Shown here piece by piece: positions 9,085 to 16,663 of a DNA stretch of 64,000 nucleotides (within the stretch, counting starts at the first letter, position 1; the number at the start of each line of letters is the position of its first letter). Both the position numbers and the translations under genes were made by a program. This DNA comes from Cohnella rhizoplanae. GTDB lineage: Bacteria > Bacillota > Bacilli > Paenibacillales > Paenibacillaceae. A model generated the notes under the pieces. It searched no databases. It was not told where the DNA came from and saw only the letters and a list, made by a program, of their open reading frames with translations. Location: the NCBI RefSeq assembly GCF_948329515.1, contig NZ_CAOJCN010000014.1, positions 107,973 to 171,972 of the forward strand, in the 5' to 3' direction.

Positions 9085-9618
9085 TCAAACAACCGAAGGT
9101 TTAACCGTCGTAATATGCCGTACATAATCTTCGCTGCTTTGCGCCAAGCGCGTTTCGTCGAGCGTGTTTTGCGCAAAGTGAGGCAGGTACACGGCGCTGA
9201 TATAATTGGCAAGCGCTTGGAAAGGCACCAAAATTTCTTCCAGCGTGAAGCGGTTGGAACCGGTCGGTTGATACGCATCCTCTGGCGCGCCATACGAGAA
9301 CGCGACCCCGATTTCTTTGCCGGTTGTCTTCGTCCCTTCCGGACCGTATGCCCAGTTGTAGAGCAGCACGGCATCGAACCATTTTTTTAGCAGCGGAGGA
9401 GCGCTGTACCAATAAAGCGGGTATTGGAAAATGATCCGGTCATGGGCTAAGACTAATTGCTGCTCCCTATGGACATCAATGTTTTCGTTCGGATATTCTT
9501 GGTACAGTTCATGAATCGTGACTTCATCATGCTTTTTCAATTCATTCACCCATGCTTTATTCCAGACGGACGCTTCGATATTCGGGTGGGTAACGATGAC
9601 TAGTGTTTTCACTTTCAT
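9085..9618 (-). CDS. NAD(P)H-quinone oxidoreductase / flavodoxin-fold (MdaB/KefF-like)
   Basis: A 177-residue flavoprotein of the NQO1/MdaB/KefF family. It has an N-terminal flavodoxin beta-strand and phosphate loop (LVIVTHPNIEAS), the substrate-loop signature IIFQYPLYWYSAPPLLKKW, and GPEGTKTTGKEIGVAFSYG near the flavin ring. The usual reaction is two-electron reduction of quinones or electrophiles with NAD(P)H. The start is set at the ATG at 9618, where the conserved strand begins just after; GGAG is upstream. An ATG at 9627 is also possible. Two copies of a palindromic TetR-type operator lie upstream at 9726 and 9814, and the TetR gene is immediately behind them, so derepression by an electrophile is likely. 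Confidence 0.85.
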   Translation of the reverse strand: MKVKTLVIVTHPNIEASVWNKAWVNELKKHDEVTIHELYQEYPNENIDVHREQQLVLAHDRIIFQYPLYWYSAPPLLKKWFDAVLLYNWAYGPEGTKTTGKEIGVAFSYGAPEDAYQPTGSNRFTLEEILVPFQALANYISAVYLPHFAQNTLDETRLAQSSEDYVRHITTVKPSVV

Positions 9619-9725
9619 TCGCTCCATTCTTCTAGTAAGTTTAATTGTTATTGGAAGTGCCACATTCTACATCAAATAGGATAAACGGCATCACTTGCCG
9701 GACATTTGTTTCCTTAAGCATTCTT

Positions 9726-9745
9726 TGTACCTACCTGTCGGTACA
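9726..9745. promoter_or_regulatory. TetR-type operator, copy 1
   Basis: A 20-bp palindrome with arms TGTACC and GGTACA around TACCTGTC. A second copy lies at 9814. It sits upstream of the quinone oxidoreductase and downstream of the TetR gene, so repression of the oxidoreductase (and MFS) promoter is the likely role. Confidence 0.7.
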
Positions 9746-9813
9746 GAATCGGCACAAAAAATAATCGCCAATCATCTGGGTACCCCTTCCTTCATGAGCA
9801 AAGCTTTTAAATT

Positions 9814-9833
9814 TGTACCTACCGTTCGGTACA
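9814..9833. promoter_or_regulatory. TetR-type operator, copy 2
   Basis: A 20-bp palindrome with arms TGTACC and GGTACA around TACCGTTC, identical to copy 1 outside the central two or three bases and in the same orientation 88 bp away. A TATGAT -10-like hexamer lies just upstream of it on the minus strand. Confidence 0.7.
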
Positions 9834-9897
9834 GGCCGATCATACCAAATTCGCTTTTCTTGCGCAATGGAAAACGATGGAGAAATGGAGCGCGAGC

Positions 9898-10473
9898 TCA
9901 AGAAAGGCGATATTGCGAGCGAATGATCGCGATGGCGTTCGTGAGAAAGCTGACTTCTTTTTGGCTTTTCATTAATAAAATGGCGCCTTCGATCATAGAT
10001 ACGATGGCTTGCGAATGCTGTTTGGCATTGATGTCCGGCGCTAGATGCCCCTGTGCTTTCAACTCGTTCAGCGCGCCCTCAATCGACAAAATCCACCGAT
10101 CGAATATATAGTGAACTTTTAGCCGAAACGTTTCATCGTGTTCGCTCATCTCAATGGCCAAGTTCCCCGCGGGACAACCAGATTTCCCTTCTTCGCCCGT
10201 ATGGATGGTCAACGTCCTGTCAAGCATCTTATTTAATTTCATGATAGGATCAAGATCGGCTGCGAAAATGCCCTCGAATACATCCCTGTCCCATTCCTTG
10301 ACCAGATCATCGACGACGGCCAGGCCGAGGTCGTGCTTGGACGAAAAGTAGTGATAGAACTGGCCTTTTCCGATTTGAGCCTCGTCCATAATATCGCTGA
10401 TCGACGTAGCTTGGTAGCCTTTATAATAAATAATTTTTCTGGATATGGTAATAATATCTTGGAGTTTCGACAA
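9898..10473 (-). CDS. TetR family repressor (LmrA/YxaF-like)
   Basis: A 191-residue regulator. The N-terminal helix-turn-helix is clear (IIYYKGYQATSISDIMDEAQ, then GKGQFYHYFSSKHDL). The ligand domain contains GCPAGNLAIEMSEHDE, the pattern of the LmrA/YxaF branch. The start is a TTG at 10473 with AAAGGG about nine bases upstream; no in-frame ATG precedes the conserved helix. It is transcribed in the same direction as the oxidoreductase and MFS genes, and two perfect operator palindromes lie between it and the oxidoreductase. It therefore probably represses its downstream neighbours and senses an electrophile or drug. Confidence 0.85.
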   Translation of the reverse strand: MSKLQDIITISRKIIYYKGYQATSISDIMDEAQIGKGQFYHYFSSKHDLGLAVVDDLVKEWDRDVFEGIFAADLDPIMKLNKMLDRTLTIHTGEEGKSGCPAGNLAIEMSEHDETFRLKVHYIFDRWILSIEGALNELKAQGHLAPDINAKQHSQAIVSMIEGAILLMKSQKEVSFLTNAIAIIRSQYRLS

Positions 10474-11112
10474 TTCGACACACCCTTTATGATATCTTTT
10501 GCTTGAGTCCAGTATCTGCCTAACCGGTTGAAGGGCGACAAATGAATTTTATCACAGTTTCTATAGAATGAATAATTTTAGAGTCGGTTCGCCCCACAGG
10601 TTATACTGGCGGTAGTCTTCCCTACGATGGCCATGTTTATGTCGATGTAGTTCGTTCTGTTAAGAACTTTTCTGAATTTATTAACTGCCCAGGATCAAGC
10701 TAGGTTACATTATCCATTTCTCACCCATGATGAGTCCTCAACTACAAAAGATGAATAAGGTCCAAGAAAGAGAAGGGGAGCCTATTCGACATTGAAAATA
10801 ATTTCACGGACCTACTTCTATTTCGACAAAAAAATTGATAGTGTGTTGGTAAGCGATTACAACCTATGGTATTATCGACAAGCCAAATTTATTAGCGAAA
10901 TTAGCTTTTCAGATTGGAATAAAATCAGTAGCATGAATCTTACTGGCATGTTCCTACGGAATTTGGTGGCGTTTCTTCTAGCGACGAAGCTTCGGCTTGA
11001 GAGGTTCTGCAGTGATTTATCGATCAGGGCGAAAGGCCCGGCTATGGGAAAGGTTAAGGGGGATCATAACAGATCTAACCCCCCATAGCCGAGAATTGAA
11101 TGGGGGAGCATC
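10474..11112 (+). other. Intergenic leader of the DadA-like gene with a large hairpin
   Basis: About 640 bases without a supported gene. A possible promoter is TTGGTA - 18 bases - TATTAT at 10846-10875. Just before the ribosome binding site lies an extended hairpin at 11040-11090: outer arms GGCTATGGG and CCCATAGCC, inner arms GGTTA and TAACC. No T-tract follows, so it looks like a structured 5' leader rather than a plain terminator. The AT-rich 297-base reading frame at 10792 has no ribosome binding site or recognisable domain. Confidence 0.45.
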
Positions 11113-12354
11113 ATGGCAAAGTTGGCAATTATCGGCGGTGGAATTATTGGCCTTGCTTGCGCATATTATTGGCGCAAACAAAATCATGAAGTCGTCCTTA
11201 TCGATAAAGGCAATCCGGGCGAAGGCCCTTCCAGATGCAATATGGGGTGGGTTTCCCCGACATTATCGGGACCGTTGCCCGGGCCTGGAATGATAAGAAC
11301 GTCCATGAAGTGGCTGTTCAAGAAAGACAGCCCCTTATACATTAAACCCAGGGCAGTCCCTTTTTTGGCGCCCTGGTTAATTCAGTTTATGCGTTATTGC
11401 AACGAACAAAAGTATCAATTGGCTTGCGATGCCGGTTTCGATATAAGCAAGGATATGTTTCAGTTGTATGACGAGCTTGTGGACGACGGCGTCGAATTCG
11501 AAATGCACCGGAAAGGACTCCTCGTCCTAGGCTCGGACGAATCGGATTTGCAGCATAAGTACGACGACTTGAAACAAGTCGAACGCATCGGCTTGCCGCG
11601 TCCGGAGTTCGTTACCGGGGCCGAATTGCTAAAGATGGAGCCTCATCTGAATGCGAAATTGGCCGGAGCGTTATTCCTGCCTAAAGAGCGGCATGTTCGT
11701 CCCGAGAGTATGGTGAACGGACTGATCGATTGGCTGCAGGTCAATGGAGTCGAAATGAAAACCAACGACGCGGTAACGGATATCGTCCATAACCATGCTC
11801 GAGTGGAAAGGGTAAGATGCAATTCCGGCTGGGTAGAAGCCGATATGTTTTTATTCGCGGCGGGCGCGTGGTCTTCCCCACTTATGAAAAAGTTAAATTA
11901 TTCTCTTCCGATCATTGCGGGGAAAGGGTACAGTATCACGTATCAGTCGCCGAATGTGGAGTTTAATCATCCGATTTACTTTGCCAAGGACAAAACGGCT
12001 ATAACTCCATTCGACGGCGCTCTGCGTATAGGCGGTACAATGGAGTTATCCGGCATTAACGATGAGTTGATGCTGGACCGCGTGAACGGCATCAAAAGCT
12101 CGGTCGCAAAATTACTGTCTAAAGAGATTGTTGGATCGGGGGAAATGATCTTGTCCGGGATGAGACCGATGACGCCGGACAGCTTGCCTGTTCTAGGGGG
12201 ACTGCCGAACTTCAATAATGTATTCGTAGCCGCAGGACATGGCGGGAACGGGTTATTGATGTCGCTTTCGACGGGTCGCATTCTATCGGATTTAATGAGC
12301 GGCAGGGATCCGGGTCTCGATGTTACGCCATTCTCTCCGCAGCGGTTTAAATAA
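11113..12354 (+). CDS. FAD-dependent oxidoreductase, D-amino-acid dehydrogenase (DadA)-like
   Basis: A 413-residue flavoenzyme of the DAO/DadA family. The Rossmann dinucleotide site is at the very N-terminus (IIGGGIIGLACAYYW, then VVLIDKG), followed by a conserved NMGWVSP segment, a RPESMVNGLIDWL stretch and a C-terminal FAD-contact region AAGHGGNGLLMSLSTGRIL. The expected reaction is oxidative deamination of a D-amino acid or an imino acid; the exact substrate cannot be read. The start ATG follows GGGGGAG. The gene is monocistronic, with a strong terminator at 12521-12561 and an unusually structured 5' leader. Confidence 0.8.
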   Translation: MAKLAIIGGGIIGLACAYYWRKQNHEVVLIDKGNPGEGPSRCNMGWVSPTLSGPLPGPGMIRTSMKWLFKKDSPLYIKPRAVPFLAPWLIQFMRYCNEQKYQLACDAGFDISKDMFQLYDELVDDGVEFEMHRKGLLVLGSDESDLQHKYDDLKQVERIGLPRPEFVTGAELLKMEPHLNAKLAGALFLPKERHVRPESMVNGLIDWLQVNGVEMKTNDAVTDIVHNHARVERVRCNSGWVEADMFLFAAGAWSSPLMKKLNYSLPIIAGKGYSITYQSPNVEFNHPIYFAKDKTAITPFDGALRIGGTMELSGINDELMLDRVNGIKSSVAKLLSKEIVGSGEMILSGMRPMTPDSLPVLGGLPNFNNVFVAAGHGGNGLLMSLSTGRILSDLMSGRDPGLDVTPFSPQRFK

Positions 12355-12520
12355 TATCGGACATTCGCAAATTTTCAACTTGGCTTGCTAAATCGAGCCT
12401 ACTTTCATTGATAACTTCATCAAATAATGGTGTGTTCAACGTGGTCAACACCTCTTCGGGTCATCTTCCAGATATTTTATCACTCTACGGTATTGTGCAA
12501 AACCGCCTAGTTAACGCAAT

Positions 12521-12561
12521 GAAGCTGCCCGATCATGCCGGCAGCTTCGTTTTGGTTTTTT
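12521..12561 (+). terminator. Rho-independent terminator after the DadA-like gene
   Basis: Stem GAAGCTGCC / GGCAGCTTC with a 10-base loop, followed by GTTTTGGTTTTTT. Confidence 0.85.
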
Positions 12562-12865
12562 GATGGAATTAACATTTCCCGTTAGCCAATTCCGCTTATA
12601 GTCGTTCTATATGTCCTTTCTCATAACCACCGATGCATAGGAAACCTCAGACACCTATTGGCGTCTTTTTGCTGTATAAGAGGAGAATCATGGGGCAGTA
12701 CCTTTCCATGACCGGTAAACGTCGATAGGGAAAGCGACTTCGCGCATGGAAAAAAAACTGGCCTATCAAATTGACTTGTGGTCCCCCCGTTTTTTTCGTA
12801 TACCCGTATCTATTCGCGAATTTCAAACGTTATTAGGTTAAAATCATGATAAGGAGTGAACGACA
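12562..12865 (+). other. Intergenic region before the VOC gene
   Basis: No gene recognised. It must contain the promoter of the VOC/sigma operon; no convincing hexamer pair was found. An AAGGAG ribosome binding site lies at its right end. Confidence 0.4.
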
Positions 12866-13312
12866 GTGGAAAAAATCATTGCCAAAATCAGCAACATCTT
12901 CATACCGGTAACGGATCTGAAGAGGTCGTCGGACTGGTATATCGGGATGTTCGAGATGGAAATGATCGAGTTTGGAGAGCGAAAGGCGGGAATCGCATTT
13001 CCAAACAGGGAAACGTTCATTGTCTTATGGAAGGTAGCGAAGCCGCAGCCTGTACATTTCGATACGGGAGAATTAAAGCTGCACTATTACAATTTTACTT
13101 CGTACGATATTAACCGATCCTATCGGGAGCTTGCGGCAAAAGGAGCGACATTGAGCGAAATTCACGAACATGACGGGATTCGGTATTTCGAAACATACGA
13201 TCCGGACGGTAACGTGGTCAATATAGTCGAAACGTTTGAGGATTCGCCTTACTATGCACATAAGATGAAATTTTGGAAAGAAGCAAAGACGGATTTAGCG
13301 AATGAAGGTTGA
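12866..13312 (+). CDS. VOC (glyoxalase/bleomycin-resistance) superfamily protein
   Basis: A 148-residue protein with the paired beta-alpha-beta-beta-beta arrangement of the VOC fold: NIFIPVTDLKRSSDWYIGMF at the start, and YNFTSYDINRSYRELAAKGA with FETYDPDGNVVNIVE in the second half. The usual role is metal-dependent binding or conversion of a small molecule; the metal ligands are not all obvious here (no clear N-terminal His). The GTG start follows AAGGAG. Its last 11 bases overlap the start of the ECF sigma factor gene, which is a strong sign that the two work together, perhaps with this protein as the sensor for the sigma factor (inference). Confidence 0.8.
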   Translation: MEKIIAKISNIFIPVTDLKRSSDWYIGMFEMEMIEFGERKAGIAFPNRETFIVLWKVAKPQPVHFDTGELKLHYYNFTSYDINRSYRELAAKGATLSEIHEHDGIRYFETYDPDGNVVNIVETFEDSPYYAHKMKFWKEAKTDLANEG

Positions 13313-14054
13313 AAGATCGGACGAAGGGTATGATTCGTTTACGGAAATGACGGTTCCGATGCATGCCGACCTTAAGCGCTATTGTATGTCCAAGTCAGGA
13401 TCGGCGTGGGATACGGACGATTTGTTCCAGGAGACGCTGGTTAAAGCGTATCGATGGCATGTCCGATTTCCGGAAAGGGAGATCACAAAGCCGTTCCTAT
13501 TTCGGATAGCGGCCAACGTTTGGATTGATTATTGCCGCAGTCATAAACTGCAGCCGCAGCCCGGACATCTGAAGGAAGATCAGTTCGGCTCTTATAATGA
13601 ATGGAACTACTGGGATGTTCGAGAAGCGCTAGAGCTGTTGTCGGATCGGCTGGAACCGAAACAGGTCGTGCTCATTTTGCTGATCGACGTATTCGCCTTC
13701 ACCGTCAAAGAAGCAGCAAGTCTGTTCAGCCAAACTGAAGGTGCGGTGAAAGCTGCGCTCCACCGGGCGAGGGCAAGGTTGAAGTCGGCCGTAGAGCGGA
13801 ACCCTGAGTATTGGCATGACGCTGTGCTGACGGTCCCCCGTCGCGGGCTTAGAATCGAAGTGTTTGAAGCATTCATAGACGGCTTCCGCCGTTCAGATCC
13901 TTATGCGATCTATCGCTCGTACCAGTCGATGGTTAGCGACGGCGCTGCGGTAGGGAGAATTGAGCTGCGCGGCCATATGATTTATTTTACGATCATGGAT
14001 CCGGACGGAAACGAATTGACAATAACGGGCATGTTGTCTGAACTCAAGAAATGA
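13302..14054 (+). CDS. ECF-type sigma factor with C-terminal extension
   Basis: A 250-residue protein. Residues about 20-90 are sigma-70 region 2 (DTDDLFQETLVKAYRW, PFLFRIAANVWIDYCRSH). Residues about 110-165 are region 4 (KQVVLILLIDVFAFTVKEAA, TEGAVKAALHRARARLK). After region 4 comes an 80-residue extension: first an AFIDGFRRSDPYAIYRSY segment like the SnoaL-type tails of ECF41-like factors, then MIYFTIMDPDGNELTI, which mirrors the VOC motif YDPDGNVVNIV of the overlapping upstream gene. It probably directs RNA polymerase to a few promoters and is controlled by its own tail or by the VOC partner instead of a membrane anti-sigma, none of which is encoded here. Confidence 0.8.
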   Translation: MKVERSDEGYDSFTEMTVPMHADLKRYCMSKSGSAWDTDDLFQETLVKAYRWHVRFPEREITKPFLFRIAANVWIDYCRSHKLQPQPGHLKEDQFGSYNEWNYWDVREALELLSDRLEPKQVVLILLIDVFAFTVKEAASLFSQTEGAVKAALHRARARLKSAVERNPEYWHDAVLTVPRRGLRIEVFEAFIDGFRRSDPYAIYRSYQSMVSDGAAVGRIELRGHMIYFTIMDPDGNELTITGMLSELKK

Positions 14055-14059
14055 CCCGC

Positions 14060-14166
14060 TCATGAGAAGCCCATCACGGCGTTACGCAGGACGAACGCGT
14101 TGGCCGGAGAAGTCAGCGTAAACTCGACGTATTCTCTGTTTTGTATGATTGGGCTATCGTTCACCG
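14060..14166 (-). pseudogene. C-terminal remnant of an unknown gene
   Basis: An open 35-codon reading frame on the minus strand, ending at TGA (14062-14060), codes for REYVEFTLTSPANAFVLRN and similar. Its GC-rich codon choice is like the genome, but it has no start or ribosome binding site and begins exactly where a decayed GNAT gene ends. It looks like the tail of a gene whose front was lost. Confidence 0.35.
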
Positions 14167-14510
14167 TTAGTTCAGCGTCGAGGCTTCATATACCTTTGTC
14201 TCATCACCAGTAAAGATGAACGCATCAGTGATATGAGCCCAGCCGTATTTTTCATAATATCCGTTCAAATCTGTACAAAGATAAAGTTTGTTGTGACCCT
14301 TTTTTCAGTTTCTTTATGAGCATGCTTCATTAAAAGTGATCCAATTATCCTCTTTCTTTGATCTGTGGAAACATATAAGCAGGCAAGCCATGGAAATAAA
14401 TCTTGGCGAGGATCAAATCATTACGTAATAAAGCGTATGTACCAATAATTGATTTCCATTGCGATATTTGCGGCCAGGATAATATAGTTTGTAACTCGAC
14501 CCAATCCGTC
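14167..14510 (-). pseudogene. Decayed GNAT acetyltransferase
   Basis: Reading the minus strand in three successive frames gives one coherent GNAT protein: WVELQTILSWPQ and GTYALLRNDL in the first frame, PWLACLYVSTDQRKRIIGSL and MKHAHKETEK in the second, and LYLCTDLNGYYEKYGW followed by DAFIFTGDETKVYEAS to a TAA at 14169-14167 in the third. The middle piece is the acetyl-CoA binding region of the family. At least two frameshifts break it and no start is preserved, so it is a pseudogene. It is more AT-rich than its neighbours. Confidence 0.7.
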
Positions 14511-14632
14511 CTTGCTCACGACGTCCGGCTTCGGTTTGGAATTTGAACGATATTCGCAGGACTGCTGAACGCCACAGCAATGGCATCTCACGAACCTTTC
14601 ATTATCCCGGAATGCGGATTAGCCGCCGACAG

Positions 14633-14661
14633 AAAAATAGCCAAGCCCGTAAAAGGCTTGG
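14633..14661 (-). terminator. Terminator of the six-gene sugar operon
   Basis: On the minus strand, stem CCAAGCC / GGCTTGG with a 7-base loop, followed by CTATTTTTC. It lies downstream of the TIM-barrel isomerase, the last gene of the operon. Confidence 0.75.
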
Positions 14662-14708
14662 CTTGGTCGTGCGCTGCGGACCGGCGGCCGTTTACAGACC
14701 GCTTGTCC

Positions 14709-15560
14709 TTATCCGATTTTCCAGTCGATTTTCTCCATGATGGCCTTCAACGACCGGATATTCTCCTTTGCATACCAATCCGGCTCGGACTGGCGGCTGT
14801 GGAAGCCGATCTCGGCGGCGAGGTAACCGCCGTAATTGATGTCCTTCAGCGCTTGCAGCACCGCTTCAAAATCGCCGCGGCCGTGTCCCGGCGGCAGACG
14901 GTCGCTGTCCGAGATATGGACGTGGTGCAGCTTGTCGCCCATCCTGTACACATAATCGCTCGGCACCTCGTTGCGGTACAAGGCGTGAATCGTATCGAAC
15001 ATCAGCTTCACGTTGTCGTGGCCGGATTGTTCGGCGAGCAGGATCGCGTCGTCGGCGGATTCGATCAGGTTGCCGTCCGTCGGCGTCGGCTCGATCACGA
15101 GCGTGATGCCCAGCTCCTTCGCATAGGGCGCAATCTTGTCGAGCGCCTCGAGACCGTAATGCCAGGCCTCCGTTTGCGACGTACCGAACACGGCCCAGCC
15201 GGCCAGATAGATGACGGTCGGGCACTCCCAATCGTGGGCCAGCCGGAGAATGTCTTTGTAATGGTCCACGACCCAGGCGCGCTCCTCCGCAATCGGCGAG
15301 CTCGGGTTGTTGCCCGGTCCGCCGCCCGGCGCCGGGAGCATCGACGAGACGGCGAGGTTTTCCCTGCGCAGCAGGGCAAGGATGTCGCGGCGGCGCTCGA
15401 CGGTCAGATGCGGGGGCCAGGCATGAGGGCTGGCGCAGCCGATCTCGATCGCGTCATAGCCGAAGCCCGCAATGCGCCGGATCGTCTCCTCGAGCGGATA
15501 CGACGGAACCCAAACGGGGAAGCTGCTGTACACCCAGGTATTGAACGAAAGTCCTTTCAT
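14709..15560 (-). CDS. Sugar isomerase/epimerase, TIM barrel (AP endonuclease 2 superfamily)
   Basis: A 283-residue Xyl-isomerase-like TIM barrel. Visible features are the N-terminal strand with GYDAIEIGCASPHAW, a metal-binding Glu in LVIEPTPTDGN, Asp and His in KLMFDTIHALY and HHVHISDSDR, and a final Glu in GYLAAEIGFHS. This E/D/H/E set is the divalent-metal site of sugar 3-epimerases and related lyases. It is the last gene of the operon that also encodes a sugar ABC transporter, a Gfo/Idh/MocA dehydrogenase and a zinc dehydrogenase, so it probably isomerises a keto-sugar produced by them. It ends before a good terminator. Confidence 0.8.
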   Translation of the reverse strand: MKGLSFNTWVYSSFPVWVPSYPLEETIRRIAGFGYDAIEIGCASPHAWPPHLTVERRRDILALLRRENLAVSSMLPAPGGGPGNNPSSPIAEERAWVVDHYKDILRLAHDWECPTVIYLAGWAVFGTSQTEAWHYGLEALDKIAPYAKELGITLVIEPTPTDGNLIESADDAILLAEQSGHDNVKLMFDTIHALYRNEVPSDYVYRMGDKLHHVHISDSDRLPPGHGRGDFEAVLQALKDINYGGYLAAEIGFHSRQSEPDWYAKENIRSLKAIMEKIDWKIG

Positions 15561-15608
15561 TGGTACACGTCCTCTCGGATGGGTAATCTTTCTGCTTGTA
15601 TCATAGGG

Positions 15609-16643
15609 TCAATCCCAAACAAAGACCGCTTTCTCCGTCTTGCGCTCGTCGAACATCCGGAACGCGGTCTCCGCTTCCCCGATCCGGAACGTATGGGAGA
15701 CGAGCTTCTCTACCGGAAGACTTTTCTCCATGATGAACCGCGTGATCTCGTCGTATTCGAAGATCGGGAAATACCAGGAGCCCATCACGGTGACCTGCTT
15801 GCGGATCAGCTGATTGCTGGGATGGATCGTCAGCTCGCGGCATTCGCCGATGAACGCGGCGCGGCCGTGCGGCCTTAGGACGTTTAGCGCCGTATTTTCC
15901 GCGTGCGGGCTGCCGGAGCAGTCGATCGCGGCATCTGCGCCGCGGCCGCCCGTGATCTCCATTACGCGGGCCAGCACGTCTTCCTTGCCGTTAATCACAT
16001 AATCGGCGCCCAGTTCCTTGGCGACCTCCAGCCGTTCGTCCAGCATGTCGACGGCGATGACGGTCGCGCCGAGTCCCTTGGCGACCATGACGCCGGCGCC
16101 GCCCATCGGGCCCATGCCGAAGATGACCAGGGTATCGCGGCCGCCGATGGCCAGCCGCTTCTGCGCGTGGTACAGCGTGCCTACCGCATCGGTGGATACC
16201 GCAGCCACCAGGTAGCTCATGCCGTCGGGGATGCGCATGCAGTTCTCGGCCGGCACGACCATGTAGTCCGCGTCGCCTCCATGCTGGTCGAAGCCGATGC
16301 ATTTCCACTCGGGGCAGAACATCCGGTAGCCGCTCTTGCAGTGCGCGCATTCGCCGCAGCCGACGGCGAGATACACCGCCACGCGGTCGCCTTCCTTGAA
16401 GCGGGATACGCCTTCGCCTACTTGCACGATTTCACCCGCCGGTTCATGGCCGGGGTGGATGCATCCGGATTTGGTCGCTTCGCCTCCAACCACCGCATCG
16501 CTGCCGTAGTACAGGCTCATGTCGCTGCGGCAGATCGCAGACGCCCTCATCTTGATCAGCACTTCGCCGCCGCCCGGCGACGGAATCGGCACTTCCCTAA
16601 TTTCGACCTTTTTGTCTCCCGGAAATACAACCGCCTTCATCAT
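15609..16643 (-). CDS. Zinc-dependent medium-chain alcohol/polyol dehydrogenase
   Basis: A 344-residue MDR family enzyme. Catalytic zinc ligands are the Cys in SAICRSDMSLY and the GHE motif in IHPGHEPAGEI. The four structural-zinc cysteines are in GCGECAHCKSGYRMFC. The NAD-binding Rossmann motif is VIFGMGPMGGAGVMVAKGLGA. The expected reaction is NAD-dependent oxidation of a polyol or sugar hydroxyl (sorbitol/threonine dehydrogenase-like). It starts with AAGGAGG upstream, 20 bases after the Gfo gene and 48 bases before the isomerase gene, as part of the transporter operon. Confidence 0.85.
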   Translation of the reverse strand: MMKAVVFPGDKKVEIREVPIPSPGGGEVLIKMRASAICRSDMSLYYGSDAVVGGEATKSGCIHPGHEPAGEIVQVGEGVSRFKEGDRVAVYLAVGCGECAHCKSGYRMFCPEWKCIGFDQHGGDADYMVVPAENCMRIPDGMSYLVAAVSTDAVGTLYHAQKRLAIGGRDTLVIFGMGPMGGAGVMVAKGLGATVIAVDMLDERLEVAKELGADYVINGKEDVLARVMEITGGRGADAAIDCSGSPHAENTALNVLRPHGRAAFIGECRELTIHPSNQLIRKQVTVMGSWYFPIFEYDEITRFIMEKSLPVEKLVSHTFRIGEAETAFRMFDERKTEKAVFVWD

Positions 16644-16663
16644 GTTGAGTCCCTCCTTGGGCC

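Noticed and set aside
9726..9833. Possible insertion-sequence ends (two similar palindromes)
   Set aside because: Both copies are themselves palindromic and lie in an intergenic operator region; there is no transposase or target duplication.
10792..11088. 98-residue plus-strand frame before the DadA-like gene
   Set aside because: No ribosome binding site, no domain, AT-rich sequence that better fits a promoter and leader.
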